Part shown: in pieces, positions 5,719 to 9,398 of the stretch
How positions within the stretch are numbered: position 1 is the stretch's first letter
Layout: every line of letters starts with the position of its first letter
Origin: Pseudomonadota bacterium
Lineage (GTDB): Bacteria > Pseudomonadota > Gammaproteobacteria > Acidiferrobacterales > Acidiferrobacteraceae
DNA length: 9,398 nucleotides
Assembly: GCA_021797365.1 (NCBI GenBank)
Contig: JAJZZU010000077.1
Span: forward strand, 1-9,398
Direction of reading: 5' to 3'
Notes under the pieces: generated by a model
What the model saw: the letters and a program-made list of their open reading frames with translations, nothing else
What the model was told of the DNA's origin: nothing
Database searches by the model: none
Position numbers and translations under genes: made by a program

Positions 5719-6720
5719 GTTGAGCCGAGAGACCAGATCCTCGGGCCGCAAGTGGGTGTAGCGCTTGAGATGCGTAAGGGACTTGTGACCGGTAATCGCC
5801 GCGACCTCCATAATCCCGAGCCCCTTCTCAAAGAGCCGCGACGTGGCCTCGTGACGCAAGTCATGGAACCGCAAACCTTTGACGCCGGCTGCGGCGCACA
5901 CTTTCCTAAAGACAGCGGTGATCCCGCTTACGCTGGAGCCCCACACGAGATTGTCGGATCGCCGTGGTCGCTCATCGAGCGCCGCGAGGGCCCTGGACGA
6001 TAGCGGGATGCGCCGAGGTTTCCCGCTCTTGGTGATGGGGATGAAAAGCACGCATGCGTCGCGGTCCAGGTGGTCCCAGCGCATGGCCGCGATCTCGCTG
6101 CGGCGCATGGCCGTTTCGATGGCCCAGGTGATAAGGGGTCCGATGTCGCTCACTCTCCGCGCTGGGCCCGCGGCATACGTCTTTGCAGCCGCCAGGAGGC
6201 GTGCGAGCTCGTCGCCCTGGAGGCGGCGGTCCCGGGCGTTGTCCACGCGCGGCATACGGACATCGCGGACGGGATTGCTCAGAGATTCCATGCCCCACTC
6301 CCGGCGCGCCACGGTAAAAACGTGCGAAAGGATGGCGAAGCGGCGCACGATGGTCCCGGCCTTGAAGCCGCGCTTCACCCACTCGTCGCGGATGAGGGCT
6401 AGATCCTGACCGCGAATGGAGGACAGCACACGGGACGCGATGGCGTGCCTGTACCATGCTTTGAGGGCGCAGTGCTCCGACTCGCGACCCCGCTTTGTGG
6501 CCGTCACTTCGGATTCGTAGCGCTGTAAAGCCTCCCGGAGCGTGGTGTTCTCGGCCTCGGCGCGCGACAGGAATACGCCCCGGTCCATCTCGGATTCAAT
6601 CTGGCGAGCCCATCCCTCGGCGCGCGCTTTGGTCTCAAAGGTCTTGGACTGAATGGGGTAGCCGCGCTTGCGGACGCGGACCTCCCATTGCCGATCCCCA
6701 CGCTTACGAATGGTAGCCAT
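5716..6720 (-). CDS. Tyrosine recombinase / phage-type integrase
   Basis: This is a 334-aa tyrosine site-specific recombinase that would integrate or excise a mobile element through a covalent 3'-phosphotyrosine intermediate. Residues 1-60 resemble an arm-type DNA-binding domain (MATIRKRGDRQWEVRVRKRG). About 60-150 form the core-binding domain and 165-334 the catalytic domain. Catalytic residues are complete: Arg206 in TAMRRSEI, Lys231 in TKSGKPRRIPL, His286 and Arg289 in HDLRH, His312 in ITGHKS and nucleophile Tyr321 in KRYTHL. The start at 6720 is preferred over the upstream ATG 6777 because AGGGAAGGG lies just before it and MATIRKR is a usual integrase beginning. The gene is undamaged, in contrast to the mobile remnants left of 4700. 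It lies upstream of the pilin gene on the same strand, but the pilin has its own promoter, so an operon is unlikely. Which element it serves is not visible. Confidence 0.93.
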   Translation of the reverse strand: MATIRKRGDRQWEVRVRKRGYPIQSKTFETKARAEGWARQIESEMDRGVFLSRAEAENTTLREALQRYESEVTATKRGRESEHCALKAWYRHAIASRVLSSIRGQDLALIRDEWVKRGFKAGTIVRRFAILSHVFTVARREWGMESLSNPVRDVRMPRVDNARDRRLQGDELARLLAAAKTYAAGPARRVSDIGPLITWAIETAMRRSEIAAMRWDHLDRDACVLFIPITKSGKPRRIPLSSRALAALDERPRRSDNLVWGSSVSGITAVFRKVCAAAGVKGLRFHDLRHEATSRLFEKGLGIMEVAAITGHKSLTHLKRYTHLRPEDLVSRLN

Positions 6721-7232
6721 TGTACCCTTCCCTCTTTTTTTGGACCGGCAACCCCAGCGGTGCGTTAAGTGGAGCAAAATTGGAGCAAAAAATCAATTCT
6801 GCATAAAATATAGGCAAGATGCCACACTCTAACTTACTGTTATATAATTATTATCGCCATTCGTCGGAAAACTAATTTCGTTATGATCCATACCAGACAC
6901 GGCCGCACACTAAAGCGTTACTTGGCACGAATCCTGTAAGTCCTTCAAGGCGCAATGATACGGTGAGCGGGGTTAGGGGCGAGCCGTAGCATTGGGCCGA
7001 CAGGCGGTATATGAATAAAACCTGAATTACAGGGCGCGATAGGTGACGTAAAACGTCACCCGTGTGGTCGTGCCTGACGTAAAGTGGCAGCGTGCCGCTC
7101 TTTGTCACACCATCGGGCACGCGCCATCAACCGGATTTACACCCCGGCCGCCATCGGCGCGCTTCGGCGCCATGGGCTCGACGCGAAAGCGGGACGGGAA
7201 CGATGCGCGGGGATAGGGTGGTCGGAAAGCGC
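6721..7232. other. AT-rich integrase upstream region with tandem and inverted repeats
   Basis: No convincing gene is seen; the minus frame 6881-7120 has no recognisable content. The stretch 6781-6890 is markedly AT-rich (for example TTATATAATTATTATC) against a GC-rich background. TGGAGCAAAA occurs twice in tandem (6770-6779, 6781-6790; 11-base period) just before the integrase gene and could be arm-type recombinase sites. A possible -10 (TATATT, 6807-6812, minus strand) has no good -35. The right half contains the 7042-7060 dyad and a second TGACGTAAA at 7074-7082. This is where an attachment site would be expected, but no tRNA end is present. Confidence 0.5.
7042..7060. repeat. Perfect 8-bp-arm inverted repeat
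   Basis: GGTGACGT and ACGTCACC are exact inverted arms around AAA. The core TGACGTAAA recurs in direct orientation 30 bases to the right (7074-7082), and a diverged copy of the dyad lies at 5704-5718. It is not followed by a T run, so it is more likely a protein-binding site than a terminator. Confidence 0.6.
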
Positions 7233-8027
7233 TCAGAGTCGCACGCGCGGCTGGGCGAGACGATCCTCCGCCACATCGAAGGCCGCTTCCAGAGCGCTCT
7301 GGCCCATGAAACGCATGAGGCCTCGCGCGCGCTTTGGTCCGATCATGACCGGTTTGGCGCGCTTGCCACCGATCTCGCGCACCAGCGAGTCGACGCTCGC
7401 AAAGCCGTCTATGAGACCCAGGGTCTTGCCCTTGCTCCCCAACATATAAGAGCCATCGAACACCTCGGGTTCGGGTCCTAGGCGGCTGCCACGCCGGGTG
7501 CGCACCCAGTCCTTGAACTCGGCATGCATGTCGGTGAGGAGTTCTTTGGTAAAGAGGAGGTCGTCGGCCTGCTCCGGGCGGAACGGGTCGAGGCGTGACT
7601 TATGTTCGCCCGCTGTATAGATGCGCCGCTCGATACCGTGACGGGCAATGAATTCGGCGAACCCGAATCCGCCCCCGATCACACCGATGGAACCGACAAT
7701 ACTCATGCGGTTCGCATAGATCTCATCGGCCGCGCACGCGATCCAGTAGCCCCCGGAGGCCCCCACATCCCCTATCACTGCGAGCACCTTCACGTCCTGC
7801 TCCTGCGCGCGCTCGCGGACGAAGCTCGCGACAAGGTCCGACTGCACCGGTGACCCCCCGGGGCTCTCGATCGAAAGGATAAGGCGCTTGCGGGGTTTGG
7901 CCAGCGCCACGGCCCGCTCGATCGGCTCGCGATAGGCGGCAAGGCTTATGGCGTAGGGCTTGGCCGCGATGATACCGCGAAGCGACAAGACCGGGATGCG
8001 CGGCGCGCGCCAGAAAAGAAGGCTCAT
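7233..8027 (-). CDS. SppA-like S49 family serine peptidase
   Basis: This 264-aa protein has the short, single-domain form of the signal peptide peptidase A family (MEROPS S49). IPVLSLRGIIAA begins the ClpP/crotonase-like fold. Ser91 in GDVGASGGYWIACAA is the predicted nucleophile, and Lys143 in AGEHKSRLDPFRPEQ is the general base. Their spacing of 52 residues equals that of the Ser/Lys dyad of Bacillus subtilis SppA (147/199), from memory. ESPGG near residue 54 fits the oxyanion region. No membrane segment is obvious from the chosen start, so it may be peripheral or cytoplasmic. ATG 8027 gives the family-like beginning MSLLFWRAPRIPVL but lacks a clear ribosome site. ATG 8093, after AGGAAGA, would add 22 residues and is a real alternative. 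Likely role: degrading cleaved signal peptides or membrane-protein fragments. Neighbours give no pathway link. Confidence 0.88.
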   Translation of the reverse strand: MSLLFWRAPRIPVLSLRGIIAAKPYAISLAAYREPIERAVALAKPRKRLILSIESPGGSPVQSDLVASFVRERAQEQDVKVLAVIGDVGASGGYWIACAADEIYANRMSIVGSIGVIGGGFGFAEFIARHGIERRIYTAGEHKSRLDPFRPEQADDLLFTKELLTDMHAEFKDWVRTRRGSRLGPEPEVFDGSYMLGSKGKTLGLIDGFASVDSLVREIGGKRAKPVMIGPKRARGLMRFMGQSALEAAFDVAEDRLAQPRVRL

Positions 8028-8664
8028 GGCAGACGAGTGTACCCGATCGGCGAAGTGAGCTGAAGGGCCCAAGAAGACCGGAAGATTTCGCATTCTTCCT
8101 GTGTCCTGGATGACCGCGGGACGCCCGACCCGCGGGTGTTTTCGTGCGCGCCCGTACAACGTGCCGCACCGCCGATTCGGGGCCGAAGACGCCTTGGGGC
8201 ATTGTTCCAGGCCACGGGAGGCCGACTGGCCCCTTGAGATCTACGTAACTCGCCCGATCCGGAAACACCTTTTATGTCAATCGACCAAGGGCATGCCCAG
8301 GACAGATGGGAGGTCTGGACTCCTCACATATGGCGATTGCCGCGCGCCGACGTGGCCTGGTTAAAGGAGGAAAAGCCTTTGACAAGCACTGCGTCGCACA
8401 AGACGAGTCAGTCGCTTGTCACAAAAGGCGGGCCACGACACGCGCCGGCGTAGGAACCATACCAAAACAGTGAGAGTCACCTCGGGCCCCGGCTGGGAGA
8501 ACACCTTGCTGGTCTCGCAAATCCGAATCCGGGTGATAGGGGCGCGAACGCGATGCGTGGCGGGCAAGCGGCGGCCATGATCGGGGACGTCAATGGCCCT
8601 ATCGACAACGGGGTGGTCCGTGGCGAGGCGTGGCGGACCGGCCGGACTTCCGGTGCCGGACGGA
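8028..8664. other. Gap between peptidase and EAL genes, no convincing gene
   Basis: Several short frames exist, none with family-like content. A GC-rich hairpin at 8114-8135 (CCGCGGG, 8-base loop, CCCGCGG) is followed by GTGTTTT on the plus strand but has no plus-strand gene before it. A 59-codon plus frame runs 8274-8453 (MSIDQGHAQDRWEVWTPHIW at its start) without a good ribosome site. Inside it, AAAGGAGG (8373 region) precedes a TTG that would encode only 24 aa. The long hairpin at 8375-8429 overlaps both, which argues for RNA structure over coding. Confidence 0.45.
8375..8429 (-). terminator. Long imperfect hairpin, possible terminator or structured RNA
   Basis: TGACAAGC (8380-8387) pairs perfectly with GCTTGTCA (8414-8421). 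Outside it GCCTT pairs with AAGGC across a 3-base bulge, and inside it ACTG with CAGT and GTC with GAC, so about 20 pairs close a small loop. On the minus strand it is followed by TTTTCCTCCTTT, so it could end transcripts of the EAL gene, which stops about 235 bases upstream. The pyrimidine tract is interrupted and the stem bulged, so a regulatory RNA element or small palindromic repeat is also possible. Confidence 0.4.
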
Positions 8665-9398
8665 TCAGTCCTGGGTTGGCCGTCCGAAGTGATAGCCCTG
8701 ACCCCAGGAGATTCCCAGGGCGGTCACGGCCCTGGCGCTTGCCGCCGACTCTATGCCTTCGGCGATGGTGACGATGCCGAGGTCTTCGGCGAGGCGGCCG
8801 ATGCTTCGAATCATGGTGTCGACGCGCCTGTCGTATCCCGCGCGCGCAATCAGGGCCTGTTCGATCTTCAGAAAGGAGATGGGGAGATCGGCGAGATACA
8901 GAAAGGATGAGTAGCCGCTGCCGAAATCATCGAGCGCAAGCCGCACCCCGGCCGCAAGCAGCGGATGCAGCAGGCCCGCCAGGGTCTGCAGATGCGGGAT
9001 GAGCTCACGCTCGGTGATTTCGACCACGAGCGAGCGTAGCCGCGGGTCGTCCGTGGCCTCTTGCGTCCCGCAGGCGGCCGCCACCCCGGCAAGACGCGCC
9101 AAGCGCTCCGGCGCGCACAAGAGCGCGGTCGAGATGTTCACGAAATGCAGGCGTGGGCTTAATCCCGCGACACGGCGATCGTGACACCGCGCCAAGGTCT
9201 GGGTGAGCACCGCCTCGTCGATCGCGGCCAGCATGCCGGCGGCCGCCGCGGTCTCGATGAAGGCCCCCGCCGGTATCAGCGCCCCATCGCGGGTGACCCA
9301 ACGGGCCAAGGCCTCCTCGGCCACGATGGTGCCGGTATCCAAGGCGACGATGGGTTGATAGGCCGCCTGGATGCGCCCCTCCGCCAACGCTGCTTGGA
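8665..9398 (-). CDS. EAL-domain c-di-GMP phosphodiesterase, N-terminus outside window
   Basis: The C-terminal 244 codons of a gene that starts beyond the window edge form one EAL domain, which hydrolyses cyclic di-GMP to pGpG. The signature residues are present: EALARW (usual EALxRW), the metal-binding Asn in FVNIS, Glu in VEITERE, DDFGSGYSSFLYL with the loop-6 segment, Lys in FLKIE, Glu in IAEGIES and Gln in QGYHFGRP. The usual KID is KIE here; that Asp is not one of the core catalytic residues as I recall them, so activity is likely retained. Any GGDEF, PAS or membrane input domain would lie upstream and cannot be seen. It ends TGA at 8665. Together with the type IV pilin nearby, a role in the motile-to-sessile switch is plausible, but no operon link exists. 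Confidence 0.92.
   Translation of the reverse strand, partial: QAALAEGRIQAAYQPIVALDTGTIVAEEALARWVTRDGALIPAGAFIETAAAAGMLAAIDEAVLTQTLARCHDRRVAGLSPRLHFVNISTALLCAPERLARLAGVAAACGTQEATDDPRLRSLVVEITERELIPHLQTLAGLLHPLLAAGVRLALDDFGSGYSSFLYLADLPISFLKIEQALIARAGYDRRVDTMIRSIGRLAEDLGIVTIAEGIESAASARAVTALGISWGQGYHFGRPTQD

Noticed and set aside
5879..6409. 176-codon plus-strand frame in the integrase region
   Set aside because: It lies entirely antisense to an integrase with all catalytic residues.
7017..7034. Terminator for the peptidase gene (CCTG-N5-CAGG then TTTTATT on the minus strand)
   Set aside because: The stem is only four pairs and lies about 200 bases past the stop codon.
8114..8141. Intrinsic terminator on the plus strand
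   Set aside because: The 7-bp GC stem is followed by GTGTTTT only, and no plus-strand gene precedes it.

Overview
The window looks like chromosomal DNA from a GC-rich, Gram-negative proteobacterium with type IV pili. The grounds are a FTLIE-type major pilin with a sigma-54-like promoter, a cyclic-di-GMP phosphodiesterase and an SppA-like S49 peptidase. No rRNA, tRNA or other marker is present, so genus or class is not resolved. Gammaproteobacteria or an acidophilic relative is only a guess.

Left part (1-4690) is accessory DNA in decay. An unrecognised coding remnant (1-353) is followed by a complete ISL3-family insertion sequence (354-2076) with 27-bp imperfect inverted ends. Its transposase is cut by an amber codon, and its divergent accessory gene carries a +1 frameshift in a C run. 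The right end of the IS has cut off the 3' end of a phage/plasmid replication-type winged-helix gene. That gene holds five 23-bp repeats, which may be iterons, and is itself frameshifted at a run of 12 G. Its upstream partner is an HTH protein that overlaps it by ATGA and is shifted at an A6 run. Further right are a small excisionase-like HTH protein with an AT-hook tail (3575-3832) and, divergently, a membrane-anchored protein of unknown function (4007-4689) with an apparent frameshift near its 3' end.

Middle part (4704-6720) has intact genes on the minus strand: a tyrosine recombinase (5716-6720), then a type IV pilin gene (4761-5459) with its own sigma-54-type promoter and a strong intrinsic terminator. 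Related TGACG-N5-CGTCA dyads, with a second weaker repeat, lie on both sides of the integrase and could be old attachment or recombination sites.

Right part (6721-9398) returns to core-like genes on the minus strand: an SppA-like signal-peptide-peptidase-type enzyme (7233-8027), a 637-base gap with a long imperfect hairpin, and the 3' end of an EAL-domain gene that runs off the window.

The lesions (one nonsense codon and four apparent single-base shifts, three of them at mononucleotide runs) all lie left of 4550, while every gene to the right reads cleanly. This favours real decay of a mobile island over uniformly poor sequence, although the G12 and A6 runs could still be assembly errors or slippage sites. 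The most interesting feature is the 23-bp array: its period is not a multiple of three, yet it stays open in all three frames of the replication-type gene, which suggests that the DNA itself is the functional element.
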